Positions 23,039-31,951 of a DNA stretch of 32,799 nt are shown here, piece by piece (position 1 is the stretch's first letter; each line of letters opens with the position of its first letter). Source of the DNA: an uncultured Caulobacter sp. (GTDB lineage Bacteria > Pseudomonadota > Alphaproteobacteria > Caulobacterales > Caulobacteraceae); NCBI GenBank assembly GCA_936942565.1, contig CAKZJK010000098.1, forward strand, positions 1 through 32,799. Reading direction: 5' to 3'. Position numbers and translations under genes: made by a program. Below the pieces are notes generated by a model. The model searched no databases and was not told the DNA's origin. It saw only the letters and a program-made list of their open reading frames with translations.

Positions 23039-25606
23039 TCAGAAGCGGCGCTCGAGCGACAGGCGCGCGACGCGCGGCGTGACGCCGAAGTACTCGACGG
23101 GCCCGGACGTATTGCGCGCCGCCGACGCCCTGCCCGCCCGGTCCAACAGGTTCTCGCTCGACAGGTCGACGCTCCAGTCGCGGTTCTCCAGGCCGGCGCT
23201 GATCCCAAACACCGCATAGCCGCCCATCTTCAGGTAGTCCGCGTTCGTGGCGTTGAAGGCCGAACGCGCCAACCCGGCGTAGTAGGCGTCGAACCGCAGC
23301 CGGCCCGTCAGGCCATCGCCCAGGATCCAGCGCCGCTCGGCCGAGCCCGCCGCCGAAACCTTCGGGACGGTGGGCAGCCGATCGCCCCTCAGCCCCAGGC
23401 CGATGGCGCGGTTGGTCACCTGGTCGGCGGTCAACCGCGCGTCCGTCAGGGTGACGCTGGCCGCCAGGTCCCAACCGACGACCTTCCGCGCGGCGCCTTC
23501 GAGCTCAAGGCCCTGGATGCGCGCGGCCCCAATATTGGTGACGTAGTTGAAGGCTCGGTTCTGGGTCTGGGCCGCGTACTGCATGTCGCGCCAGCGGGCG
23601 CGGTAGAGGGCCAGGTTCAGCGAGAGACGGCGGTCCGCGCTTTGCCCCTTCAAGCCCAGTTCGACGTTGTCGAGCCGGTCGGATCGGTAGACGGCCAGGG
23701 CCTCGGGCAGACCTGGCACCACGTTGACGCCGCCGGGGCGAAAGCCTTGCGAGACCTGCGCGTAGCCGAACAGGCCCGGCGCGATCTGGCGGCTGGCCAG
23801 CGCCTTCAAGCTCCAGCCCCGCTCGTGGCTTCTGGCGTCGATCGCGTAGTCCATCCAGGTGCCCGAGATCACGTTGGCGACCTGCACGGCGCCCCGGTCG
23901 CGCTTGGCGTAGTCGAAACGTCGCGCGCCGATCGTCAGCTGGGTGTCGGGCGCGACGGCGTAGGAGACCTCTCCGAAGACCGCGTGCTGGGTCAGATGGT
24001 TCTCGATATCCCGCCTCCCGATCATCACCGGCGGCTCGACGGGGGCGCCGGTCGCCGGGTCGACGTGACGGACCTGGCTGTCGATGTAGTCCTCGCGCAC
24101 CTCGCTATAGGCGCCGAGGCTCCAACGCAAAGGGCCGGCCCCGACGGAGGCGGCGCGGACCTCGTGGATCCGAGCGGTCAGGTCCGCGGGCTGGTTCAGG
24201 ATCGCCGGATAGACGCTGTCGACATAGGCCGAATAGCGGGAGATTTGGTCGCCGTCGCAAGCCGCCGCGAGCGAGAACATCCGCATGCAGCCGGCTGCGT
24301 TCGTCCGCTCGCCCAGCAGGACGCCGCTGTAGTCGGAACGCCGCACCAGCTTCCAGCGGTACCAGGACGAGACGGCGGTGAGGTCGACGGCGTCGCCGCG
24401 CCACTTCACCACGGCCGACAAGAGATCGATGTCCCCGTCGAACGGCGCGCGCCCGGCGTGGACCGTCCGCCACGGCCCGGCCGTGTCGTTCCAGGCCGAG
24501 ATGTCGCCGCGATGGCTGGACTGGTGAGCGCCCGACAACAGAGCCGAGAATCTTGGGCTCTTCTCCCAGAGCACGGCCAACCGCGCGCCCCGCACGCGCG
24601 TGTCATCGATATCGGAGAGGCCCAGTCGGACATTGTCGATCACCCCGGGCTGGCGCTGATCATAGGCCGTCAGGCGCAGCGCCAAGGTGTCGGGGATGGC
24701 GACGGCGTTCAGCACCACCGCGCCGCTGACGGCCCGCCCGCCGTGGGCGACGCTCGTCGCCGAAACCCCGACCGAACCCGCGTCGCCGCCGAAATCGGGT
24801 CGCTTGAACAGGATGCGTAACGCCCCGCCCATGGCGCCCGAGCCATAAAGCGTGCCCTGAGGGCCGCGCAGAAGCTCGATCCGATCGACATCCACCAGGG
24901 CCAGCTCCGGCGCCATGACGCCCGGGTCGGCCGTGGTGCCCACGGGACCGGTCATGGGTGTTTCGTCGTAATAGAGGCCCGTCGTGGCCTCGCCGGCTCC
25001 ATAGACCCCGCGCAGCACCAGGCGCCGGCCGAAGGCGGTGGAAATCAGCTTCAGCCCGGGCAGTCGCGGCGCGGCCTGCTCGATGTTGATCATGGCCATG
25101 CGCGCGAGTTGCTCGCCGTCGACCACCACCATGCTGACCGGTGTCTGCTGGGCCAGACTCGAGCGCTTCAGCGCCGTGACGACCAAGCCGTCCAGGTCAA
25201 TCGGCGGGGCGACCGGCGCGGGGGGCGCCTCGGGCGCTTCGCGCGGCTTGGGCTCCGGCACCACCAAGAAGCTGCGCCCCTCTAGCCGAAAGGTCAGGCC
25301 CGAGCCGGCCAAGAGCCGGGTCAGAGCCTGCTCCGCCGTGAACGTCCCGTTCAGCGGTGGGCTTTTGCGCCCCGAGGTAAGCGCGGGGGAGAACAGGATT
25401 TCGCGGTCGCCGCGTACGGCCAACTGATTCAGCGCCTGGCTCAAGGGCTGGGCGGGCAGGTCGAACCGCCGCATGGCCTCGGACGGTCGGCTCGGTCCCG
25501 CCAGGGCCACCGCCGGCGCGAAGGCCCCCACGGCCGCCGCGCAAAGCAGGGCCGTGACGAGGCCGCGCCTAGGCGACGCTCCCAACGCTCCGCACCTGAA
25601 CACCAA
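23039..25606 (-). CDS. TonB-dependent receptor with STN signalling domain (FecA-type transducer)
   Basis: 855-residue receptor. After a signal peptide (to about VALAGP, residue 38) comes an STN domain at about 47-117 (FDLPAQPLSQALNQLAVRGDREILFS, then LTRLLAGSGLTFRLEG), a Pro-rich linker, TonB box DGLVVTALKR near 138, plug (GLYYDETPMTGPVGTTAD, GTLYGSGAMGGALRI) and a barrel ending ERRF. The STN domain is what FecA-type receptors use to signal to a FecR anti-sigma factor, and a fecI/fecR pair lies divergently upstream. The track start is TTG at 25606; GTG at 25603, with GGGAG 7 bases before it, is equally likely. It is a paralogue of the frameshifted receptor downstream. The substrate is unknown. 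Confidence 0.93.
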   Translation of the reverse strand: MVFRCGALGASPRRGLVTALLCAAAVGAFAPAVALAGPSRPSEAMRRFDLPAQPLSQALNQLAVRGDREILFSPALTSGRKSPPLNGTFTAEQALTRLLAGSGLTFRLEGRSFLVVPEPKPREAPEAPPAPVAPPIDLDGLVVTALKRSSLAQQTPVSMVVVDGEQLARMAMINIEQAAPRLPGLKLISTAFGRRLVLRGVYGAGEATTGLYYDETPMTGPVGTTADPGVMAPELALVDVDRIELLRGPQGTLYGSGAMGGALRILFKRPDFGGDAGSVGVSATSVAHGGRAVSGAVVLNAVAIPDTLALRLTAYDQRQPGVIDNVRLGLSDIDDTRVRGARLAVLWEKSPRFSALLSGAHQSSHRGDISAWNDTAGPWRTVHAGRAPFDGDIDLLSAVVKWRGDAVDLTAVSSWYRWKLVRRSDYSGVLLGERTNAAGCMRMFSLAAACDGDQISRYSAYVDSVYPAILNQPADLTARIHEVRAASVGAGPLRWSLGAYSEVREDYIDSQVRHVDPATGAPVEPPVMIGRRDIENHLTQHAVFGEVSYAVAPDTQLTIGARRFDYAKRDRGAVQVANVISGTWMDYAIDARSHERGWSLKALASRQIAPGLFGYAQVSQGFRPGGVNVVPGLPEALAVYRSDRLDNVELGLKGQSADRRLSLNLALYRARWRDMQYAAQTQNRAFNYVTNIGAARIQGLELEGAARKVVGWDLAASVTLTDARLTADQVTNRAIGLGLRGDRLPTVPKVSAAGSAERRWILGDGLTGRLRFDAYYAGLARSAFNATNADYLKMGGYAVFGISAGLENRDWSVDLSSENLLDRAGRASAARNTSGPVEYFGVTPRVARLSLERRF

Positions 25607-25838
25607 CGACTCCCGACCTCCCCGGTGGCTTGGATCTCATGCCGCCGAGGGCGCGGACCATGCCTTATTTTGACGAGCGACCATGCCAAAGTCCTTGACG
25701 CCCGCAGCTTAAGATCGCGCGCTGCACAGGCTTTAGGCAACAGGTCAAAGCACGCGTGCGTTCGCGCTCATTGCCCGGCGGCGGCTTGACAGGCGGGAAA
25801 GCGCCATTTCACCTAGTCGTCATGTTGGGGCGGCGGTC
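25607..25838. promoter_or_regulatory. Divergent promoter region between STN receptor and fecI
   Basis: A 232-base spacer. GACCATGCC occurs twice in direct orientation at 25656-25664 and 25679-25687, flanking an AT-rich TTATTTTGACGAGC stretch. On the plus strand TTGACAG at 25786 and ACCTAGTC at 25811 could be a promoter for the sigma gene, though the spacing is long. The sigma factor's own target promoter for the receptor should lie here. Confidence 0.35.
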
Positions 25839-26414
25839 ATGATCTGGGGCGTCAAAACGTCGAGGGCGTCCGGGGGAACGACGACTCTGGTCGACAGCGG
25901 CGCGCGATTCATTCCGGCGCTGCGGGCCTTCTTCTCGCGTCGCGCGCCCGCCGCCGACGTCGAGGACCTGGTGCAGGAGGTCCTCCTTCGGATCCAGAAG
26001 CGCCAACCCGCGCCCGTCGTGAACAATGTGGAAGGCTACCTGTTCGAGGTGGCCGCCAATGTCCTGATCGACCGCGGCCGCAGGGATCGCACCCGACGCC
26101 GTTCCGATCACTGCGAATTGCAAGAAACGCATCACCCCGTTGATGAAATGTCGCCCGAGCGCGTCTTACAGGGACGCGAACAGGTGGCGCGGGTGATGGC
26201 GGCCTTGAATGCGCTGCCGGAACGCACGCGACGGGTTTTCATCCTCGTGCGCTTCGAGGAGATGAGCTACAAGCTCGTCGCCCAGCGCCTGGGTGTCTCC
26301 GTCAGCGCTGTCGAGAAACATGTGATGAAGGCGCTTCGGCATTTGCACGAACGTCTGCGGGACCAGGATGACGTCGACAACGTCGGAGCAACAGAGACCC
26401 GAAGACCCGGCTAG
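25839..26414 (+). CDS. ECF sigma factor, FecI-like
   Basis: 191-residue ECF sigma factor. Region 2 lies at about residues 20-85 (ADVEDLVQEVLLRI, GYLFEVAANVLIDRGRRD) and region 4 at about 120-175 (LPERTRRVFILVRFEEMSYKLVA, LGVSVSAVEKHVMKAL), a FecI-group signature. The ATG at 25839 is the only in-frame start before region 2 that keeps a short N-terminus. The anti-sigma gene begins 47 bases before its stop. It is divergent from the STN-containing receptor, which should be its target and signal source. Confidence 0.92.
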   Translation: MIWGVKTSRASGGTTTLVDSGARFIPALRAFFSRRAPAADVEDLVQEVLLRIQKRQPAPVVNNVEGYLFEVAANVLIDRGRRDRTRRRSDHCELQETHHPVDEMSPERVLQGREQVARVMAALNALPERTRRVFILVRFEEMSYKLVAQRLGVSVSAVEKHVMKALRHLHERLRDQDDVDNVGATETRRPG

Positions 26415-27396
26415 CGCGGCGGCGGGTTGGTTCGCGCGGCTGCAAGGCGGCGATGTCTCCCTCCATGAACGACGCGACTTCCAGCGTTGGCTGAACGCCG
26501 ACGCCAGGCACGCCGCCGCCTGGAACGCGATCAACGCCACATGGCATGACCTTCGCGGCGTCGAGGACGATCCAGCCCTGGCGGCGCTGCGGGCCGACGC
26601 GCTGAGCATCGATGCGTCGCGACCGCGCCTTTTGAGCCGGCGGAACCTGGGCCTCGCCGCGGCCAGCGTGGTGGCCCTCGCCGGCGTCGCGGCCTTTGGC
26701 TGGCGCGAGCGCCCGTCCGGCCAAGACGCCGCGCCCGTCGCCGACGAACCTGTCTTCACCACGGCGGTCGGCGAGCGCTCGACGTTCCGCCTGGCCGACA
26801 ATTCGGTGGTGACCCTGAGCACCGACTCCGCCGTCCGGGTCAATCATTGGGGGCGCGAGCGCCGGCTGACGTTGTTGAGAGGCCAGGCCTACTTCCAAGT
26901 CGCCAAGGACAAGACTCGTCCGTTCATCGTCGCCGCGGGAGACAAGTCCGTCACCGCCGTCGGAACGGCCTTCGACGTGCGCCTCGAGCCTGGCAGGCTC
27001 TCCGTGACCCTGGTCGAGGGGCGCGTCCGGATCGCTGGCGCGTCTCCCAAGGGCCCGCGACAGGTCGAGATGTCCGCCGGCTCGCGCTTCGTGGCCGCCG
27101 ATCGCGCCGACTGGAAGATCGCCGTCGTGGACACCGCCAAGGAGTCCGCCTGGCTTCAGGGCCGCCTCGTCTTCGATGGCGAGCCCCTGTCGACCGTGGT
27201 CGCCGAGATGAACCGCTTCTCGGAGCGCAAGCTGGATGTCTCTGATCCCATCCTCGCCGCGACCCCGGTGAGCGGGGTCTTCAAGACCGGTCAGGTCGAC
27301 GCCTTCGCCGCGGCGCTGCGCACCTACGGCCTAGTCGAGGTCGGCCGTAGCGACGACCGCCGGATCGAGCTGGTCCGTCCCGCGCGCGGGCTCTGA
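26368..27396 (+). CDS. FecR-family anti-sigma factor
   Basis: 342-residue inner-membrane sigma regulator. The cytoplasmic N-terminal segment (ASAAAGWFARLQGGDVSLHERRDFQRW, about 15-75) binds the sigma factor. One membrane helix spans about 92-111 (NLGLAAASVVALAGVAAF). The periplasmic FecR domain covers about 128-240 (FRLADNSVVTLSTDSAVRV, GQAYFQVAKDKTRPFIV) and a C-terminal STN-like module about 260-335 (WLQGRLVFDGEPLSTVVAEMNRF). Compared with the first FecR in the window it keeps more of the standard motifs. It should receive the signal from the divergent receptor's STN domain. The ATG lies 47 bases inside the sigma gene. Confidence 0.92.
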   Translation: MTSTTSEQQRPEDPASAAAGWFARLQGGDVSLHERRDFQRWLNADARHAAAWNAINATWHDLRGVEDDPALAALRADALSIDASRPRLLSRRNLGLAAASVVALAGVAAFGWRERPSGQDAAPVADEPVFTTAVGERSTFRLADNSVVTLSTDSAVRVNHWGRERRLTLLRGQAYFQVAKDKTRPFIVAAGDKSVTAVGTAFDVRLEPGRLSVTLVEGRVRIAGASPKGPRQVEMSAGSRFVAADRADWKIAVVDTAKESAWLQGRLVFDGEPLSTVVAEMNRFSERKLDVSDPILAATPVSGVFKTGQVDAFAAALRTYGLVEVGRSDDRRIELVRPARGL

Positions 27397-27517
27397 GCTC
27401 GACGCGCGATTTTTCTCGCCTCCCCAGGTGAGGTCGCGGCGGCGGGCCGCGTCTTATCTACCGACCGCCTCCATTGTCCGGCGGCGCGATCCTTCGCTTT
27501 CCCGGGGAAACGTTCCA

Positions 27518-29002
27518 ATGAAGCTGTCCACCCTCAAGCTCGCCCTCCTGTCCGCCACGATGGCGAGCGGGATCCTGGCGCCGCAAGCCTTCGCCAAACC
27601 GGTCACCGAGGCCGAGAAGGCTCAGATCCTCAAGGCGGTCGACGCCGACGCGGCCAACATCAAGGACGCGGCCCTGAAGATCTGGGGCTTCGCCGAGGTT
27701 GGCTATCAGGAGACCAAGAGCACGGCCGTGCTGCAGGATCAGCTGAAGGCGGCCGGCTTCGAGGTGAAGGCCGGCGTCGCGGGCGAACCGACCGCCTTCA
27801 TCGCTAGCTACAAGAACGGCGCGGGTCCGGTGATCGCCATCCTGGCCGAGTTCGACGCCCTGCCGGGCCTGGCCCAGACCGCCGATCCGGTGAAGACCGG
27901 CATTCCCGGCCAGGTCGCCGGCCACGGCTGCGGCCACAATCTCTTCGGCGCCGCCTCGGTCGGCGCGGCCGTCTCGCTCAAGGCCTGGATGGTCAAGAAC
28001 AACATCAAGGGCGAATTGCGCGTCTACGGCACGCCTGCCGAGGAAGGCGGCTCGGGCAAGGTCTATTTCGTGCGCGACGGCCTGTTCAACGACGTCGACG
28101 TGACGCTGCACTGGCACCCGGCCAACAGCAACTCGGCGGTCCAGGGCGTGTCGATGGCCAATATCAGCGGCAAGTTCCGCTTCCACGGCGTCTCGGCCCA
28201 CGCCGCCGGCGCGCCTGAAAAGGGCCGCTCGGCCCTGGACGGTGTCGAGGTCATGGATGTGGCCACCAACTTCCTGCGCGAGCACACGCCGGACAAGACC
28301 CGCATCCACTACGTGATTACCGCGGGCGGCACGGCGCCGAACGTCGTGCCGAACTTCGCCGAGGTCTACTACTACGTCCGCCACCCCGACCCTGCCGTGG
28401 TCAAGGACGTCTGGGCGCGCGTCGAGAAGGCCGCCGAGGGCGCGGCCATCGCCACCGGCACCACGGTGGACAAAGAGATCACCGGCGGCGTCTACGCCCT
28501 GCTGCCCAACGACACCTTGGGCCGCGTGATGGACGCCAACCTGCGCAAGGTCGGCGGCATCACCTGGACTCCCGAGGAAATCGCCTTCGCCAAGAAGATC
28601 CAGACGACCCTGGTCAATCCGCCGTCGGTCGACACGGTCAAGACCGTCGAGCCGTACAAGGTCGAACTGGAGGGTGGCGGCGGCTCGACCGACGTGTCCG
28701 ACATCAGCTGGGTCACGCCGACCGTGGGCCTTGGCACGGCGACGTTCGTCCCAGGCTCGGCCGGTCACAGCTGGCAGAATGTCGCCGCCGCCGGCTCGTC
28801 GATCGGCGTGAAGGGCGCGGTCAACGCCGCCAAGACCCTGGCGCTGACGGGCGCGGACCTCTTCGCGAACCCGGATATCGTCAAGAAAGCCAAGGCCGAG
28901 CTCGACCAGCGTCGAGGCCCGAACTTCACCTACAAGGCCATGCTCGGCGACCGGCCGCCCGCCCTCGACTATCGCAAGCCCGCCGGCGCGGCGCACGAGT
29001 AG
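27518..29002 (+). CDS. Exported M20-family amidohydrolase, AbgB-like
   Basis: 494-residue zinc amidohydrolase. The start is the ATG at 27518 (GGGGAAA upstream), which opens a signal peptide ending near QAFAK (about residue 26). The first 30 residues of the track ORF are rejected. Metal and catalytic motifs of the M20 family are HGCGHN (136-141), Glu175-Glu176 in [13 protein letters not shown] (198-201), the dimerisation-domain [17 protein letters not shown] and a late GHSWQ histidine. The overall pattern is close to p-aminobenzoyl-glutamate hydrolase subunit B and related amidohydrolases. As an exported enzyme beside a receptor/sigma system, it may trim an imported amide- or peptide-linked ligand in the periplasm; this is inference. 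No AbgA or AbgT partner is present. Confidence 0.9.
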   Translation: MKLSTLKLALLSATMASGILAPQAFAKPVTEAEKAQILKAVDADAANIKDAALKIWGFAEVGYQETKSTAVLQDQLKAAGFEVKAGVAGEPTAFIASYKNGAGPVIAILAEFDALPGLAQTADPVKTGIPGQVAGHGCGHNLFGAASVGAAVSLKAWMVKNNIKGELRVYGTPAEEGGSGKVYFVRDGLFNDVDVTLHWHPANSNSAVQGVSMANISGKFRFHGVSAHAAGAPEKGRSALDGVEVMDVATNFLREHTPDKTRIHYVITAGGTAPNVVPNFAEVYYYVRHPDPAVVKDVWARVEKAAEGAAIATGTTVDKEITGGVYALLPNDTLGRVMDANLRKVGGITWTPEEIAFAKKIQTTLVNPPSVDTVKTVEPYKVELEGGGGSTDVSDISWVTPTVGLGTATFVPGSAGHSWQNVAAAGSSIGVKGAVNAAKTLALTGADLFANPDIVKKAKAELDQRRGPNFTYKAMLGDRPPALDYRKPAGAAHE

Positions 29003-29061
29003 CGATCGCGCCCACCTGGCGATCGTACACGGCCGGCGCCCTCCCCCTTTTGGCGCCGGCC
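29003..29061 (+). terminator. Two GC-rich hairpins between amidohydrolase and small HTH gene
   Basis: CGATCGC (29003-29009) pairs with GCGATCG (29019-29025), and GGCCGGCGCC (29031-29040) pairs perfectly with GGCGCCGGCC (29052-29061) around an 11-base CTCCCCCTTTT-like loop. There is no T-run after the second, so they may attenuate or stabilise rather than terminate fully. Confidence 0.45.
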
Positions 29062-29085
29062 GCCCTTGCATCCTTGGAGTTCCCC

Positions 29086-29286
29086 GTGGTCGAGACCATC
29101 ACCATCAGTCGCGAACGCTTCGAGACGCTCAAGGGCGCCCTGCCCGCGATCACCCGCGAACACCTGAACGACGTCTATGGCATCAGCGAAACGACCTGGA
29201 CCAAGCTCCGCCGGGGCGAGCCGATCAAGCTGAACACTTGGCAGCGCATTCAGGCCCGCTTCGCGCGCCTGGGCGCCAGGGCTTGA
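29086..29286 (+). CDS. Small HTH-like protein, unknown function
   Basis: The track starts at 29050, but a TTGGAG ribosome site lies just before the GTG at 29086, giving a 66-residue protein and leaving the upstream hairpin outside the gene. The middle ([22 protein letters not shown], then [14 protein letters not shown]) looks like a compact helix-turn-helix with a recognition helix around TTWTKLRRG, as in small XRE-like DNA-binding proteins. It may be expressed from the amidohydrolase transcript by read-through. I do not recognise the family; its function could be regulation of the neighbouring genes. Confidence 0.6.
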   Translation: MVETITISRERFETLKGALPAITREHLNDVYGISETTWTKLRRGEPIKLNTWQRIQARFARLGARA

Positions 29287-29649
29287 TGGGCTGCATCATC
29301 GCCGTCGCGTCTCAACCGGAGCTGACGGCTTCGCGCCCGACACGACCCGTGGAAGCGAGGACGGCGAATTCGTAGACTGAAGCGCGGACCTCCGCAGGGT
29401 CGCCCGCCATCCTGGGCGCCAGTCCAGCACATGTCCGACAAGCGCGAAAAACGGATCTTGCTTCTCCCGCCGCGAGGCGGCGTTCAGCGCGCCTAGCGCT
29501 GTATCTGGTGCGCGCTGCACAATATTCGCCCAACCACCCCCACTTACGCGCGCTCGGCCGACTTAGCGCGTGCGCCCTTGCCAATAGATAGTTTTTATTA
29601 TCGTATCGAGGGAAGCAGTCGCAGTACTGGGTGAGATGGGGAGTTAGGC
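29287..29649. other. 363-base region upstream of the third locus TBDR
   Basis: No gene is accepted; minus-strand ORFs here lack recognisable features. The last third is unusually AT-rich around 29581-29610 (AGATAGTTTTTATTATCG), with GATA (29587-29590) and TATC (29599-29602) as weak symmetric arms. This is a likely promoter/operator zone for the receptor and a possible target for the TetR regulator two genes on. Confidence 0.4.
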
Positions 29650-31908
29650 ATGAAGTCAGCATGGCTGATGGGCGTATCCGCCTGGGCGATCTGTGGTGGT
29701 CTCGCCGCCGCGCAATCGACCGTAGCGCCTCCGCGGGACGACACCGCGATCGCGGAGATCGTGGTCACCGCGCAGAAGCGCGCCGAGAACCTTCAGGACG
29801 TGCCGGTCTCGGTTACCGCCCTGACTGCCGACACCTTGTCCGCGCGCGGCGTCAACAACGTCCTGGCGCTCAACAACATGGCGCCCGGCATGCGGATCAG
29901 CGCCAACGACGCGGCCGCCAATCCCAAGATCTACATCCGAGGCGTGGGCCTCAGCGACTTCAATCCCAACGCGTCCAGCGGCGTCGGAGTTTATGTCGAC
30001 GGCGTCTATATCGGCTCGCCTCTCGCCCAGATGGCCGGTTTCTACGATCTGGCCCAGGTGGAGATCCTGCGGGGCCCTCAAGGCACCCTCTACGGCCGCA
30101 ACACCAACGGCGGCGCGATCAATATCACCACCAAGCGCCCGACCCAGAGCTTCACCGCCGACGCCTCGGTGGAATACGCCACGTTCAACGCCAAGACTAT
30201 CGAGGCCGCCGTCGGCGGTCCGATCGTCGCCGATAAGCTGGCCTTCCGCGCCGCCGGCCAGTGGGTCAAGGACGACGGCTACACCTACAACCGGGTGACC
30301 GGCCACGACGTCAACGCCGCCGACCACTGGGCCGGCCGACTGTCGCTGCTCTATACGCCAACCGACGATTTCGAGATGCTGACGCAGGTCAATCGCTACG
30401 TGAACCGTGGCGACGCCATCGCGCCCCAGCATCGCGCCCTCTTCCCCGCCACGGCCGAAGCGACCGGCCCCAACGGCCTGTGCGCTCCGAACGCTTACGC
30501 CGGCGGCGCCTGCGCCGATCTCCTCGGCTACGCCGACACCGACAACAACAGCCGCGCGATCGACAGCAATCTCGAAGGCAAGGACAAGGTCGACCTGTTC
30601 GGCGCCTCAAACCAGGCCACCTGGACATTGAACGGCATGCAGCTGGTTTCGGTCACGGCCTGGCAATGGGCCCACCGCAACGATCTCGAGAACACCGACG
30701 GTAGTCCGGCCCAGATGCTGGAGATCAATTATCGCTCCCGTCACCAGCAGTTCACCCAGGAACTGCGCCTGCAGTCCGATGATCCGTCCGGTCGCGTGAA
30801 CTGGGTGCTGGGCGGCTACTTCATGGACGAGACCGTCAAGGACAACACCCGCCAAGACACCTTGCGCGACCTGCGCCCATTGTTCGCCACGCCCGACAAT
30901 CCGACAGGCCTGAGCCCCGAGAACAGCGTCGCGGTCTTCGGCTGGCCCTACACCCAGAAGACCAAGGGCTACGCGCTGTTCGGGCAGGCCGACTACAAGA
31001 TCACCGACAAGCTGACCGGCACCGTCGGCCTGCGCTGGTCGGCCGACGACAAGCACATGAACTACCAGAGCCAGATCGAGGACGGGTTGATCGTCCTACT
31101 GGCTTCGGACCAGAAGAAGACCTTCTCGGCGTTCTCGGGTCGCCTTGGCCTGCGCTATGCGGTGAGCGACGACGCCAATGTCTACGCCACCTACAATCGC
31201 GGCTATAAGAGCGGCGGCTTCTTCGGCGGCCTGGCCACCACGCCCGAGGAGGTCGAGCCCTACGACAACGAGACGCTGGACGCCTATGAAGTCGGAATGA
31301 AGTCCGAGTTCTTCGACCGCCGCGTGCGACTGAACGTGTCGGGCTTCTACTACGACTACAAGAACCAGCAGGTGTTCGCCCAGGCGCTGCGCAACGGTCT
31401 GACCGTGCTGGTGCTGGACAACGCCGCCAACTCCAAGGTCTACGGCGGCGAGGCAGAAATCACGGCGCGGCCGATCCAACCCTTGACCCTCACCGCCGGC
31501 GTCTCGCTGCTGCACGCCAAGTTCGGCGACTACTTCAGCGAGGGCCAGGACTACACCGGCAACCGCCTGCCGCAGTCGCCCAAGGTGACGTTCAACACGT
31601 CCGCCACCTGGGTTTCCCCCTTGGCCAACGGAGCGTCGATCGTCGCCAATGTCGACGCCAACTACTCGTCCAAGGTCTATTTCGACAACTCGAACGCCGA
31701 GCGCCTATCGCAGGACGCCGTGTGGATCGCCGGAGCCCAGGTCAGCTGGCGTTCGCCCGACCAGCGGATCGAGGCCGGCGCCTTCGCCCACAATCTGTTC
31801 GACAAGTCCTATGTCGTCTCGATCTCCAACATCGACAGCCTGGGCGAGGATCTGCTCAGCATGAACCGCCCGCGCAGCCTGGGCGTCTTCCTGCGCTATC
31901 ATTACTAG
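29650..31908 (+). CDS. TonB-dependent outer-membrane receptor
   Basis: 752-residue TBDR starting at the ATG at 29650 with GGGGAG upstream. A signal peptide ends near LAAAQS (about residue 21), the TonB box is AEIVVTAQKR and the plug has IYIRGVGLSDFNPNASSGVG, VYVDGVYIGSPL and ILRGPQGTLYGRNTNGGAINITT. The barrel ends in LRYHY with a C-terminal aromatic residue. There is no STN domain. It belongs to the broad Caulobacter/sphingomonad receptor group found beside catabolic or efflux genes. A TetR gene follows after 43 bases and a transporter gene converges, suggesting substrate-responsive local control. The substrate is unknown. Confidence 0.94.
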   Translation: MKSAWLMGVSAWAICGGLAAAQSTVAPPRDDTAIAEIVVTAQKRAENLQDVPVSVTALTADTLSARGVNNVLALNNMAPGMRISANDAAANPKIYIRGVGLSDFNPNASSGVGVYVDGVYIGSPLAQMAGFYDLAQVEILRGPQGTLYGRNTNGGAINITTKRPTQSFTADASVEYATFNAKTIEAAVGGPIVADKLAFRAAGQWVKDDGYTYNRVTGHDVNAADHWAGRLSLLYTPTDDFEMLTQVNRYVNRGDAIAPQHRALFPATAEATGPNGLCAPNAYAGGACADLLGYADTDNNSRAIDSNLEGKDKVDLFGASNQATWTLNGMQLVSVTAWQWAHRNDLENTDGSPAQMLEINYRSRHQQFTQELRLQSDDPSGRVNWVLGGYFMDETVKDNTRQDTLRDLRPLFATPDNPTGLSPENSVAVFGWPYTQKTKGYALFGQADYKITDKLTGTVGLRWSADDKHMNYQSQIEDGLIVLLASDQKKTFSAFSGRLGLRYAVSDDANVYATYNRGYKSGGFFGGLATTPEEVEPYDNETLDAYEVGMKSEFFDRRVRLNVSGFYYDYKNQQVFAQALRNGLTVLVLDNAANSKVYGGEAEITARPIQPLTLTAGVSLLHAKFGDYFSEGQDYTGNRLPQSPKVTFNTSATWVSPLANGASIVANVDANYSSKVYFDNSNAERLSQDAVWIAGAQVSWRSPDQRIEAGAFAHNLFDKSYVVSISNIDSLGEDLLSMNRPRSLGVFLRYHY

Positions 31909-31951
31909 CGCGGCGGTTGGTGGGCGGCGGGCATCTTGCTATCAGGACATC

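Noticed and set aside
22232-24820. 862-aa plus-strand ORF across two receptor genes
   Set aside because: It spans two independent minus-strand receptors and their intergenic gap, with no recognisable protein features.
29312-29662. 116-aa minus-strand ORF upstream of the last receptor
   Set aside because: No recognisable domains, overlaps the receptor start and the AT-rich promoter island, and no ribosome site was seen.
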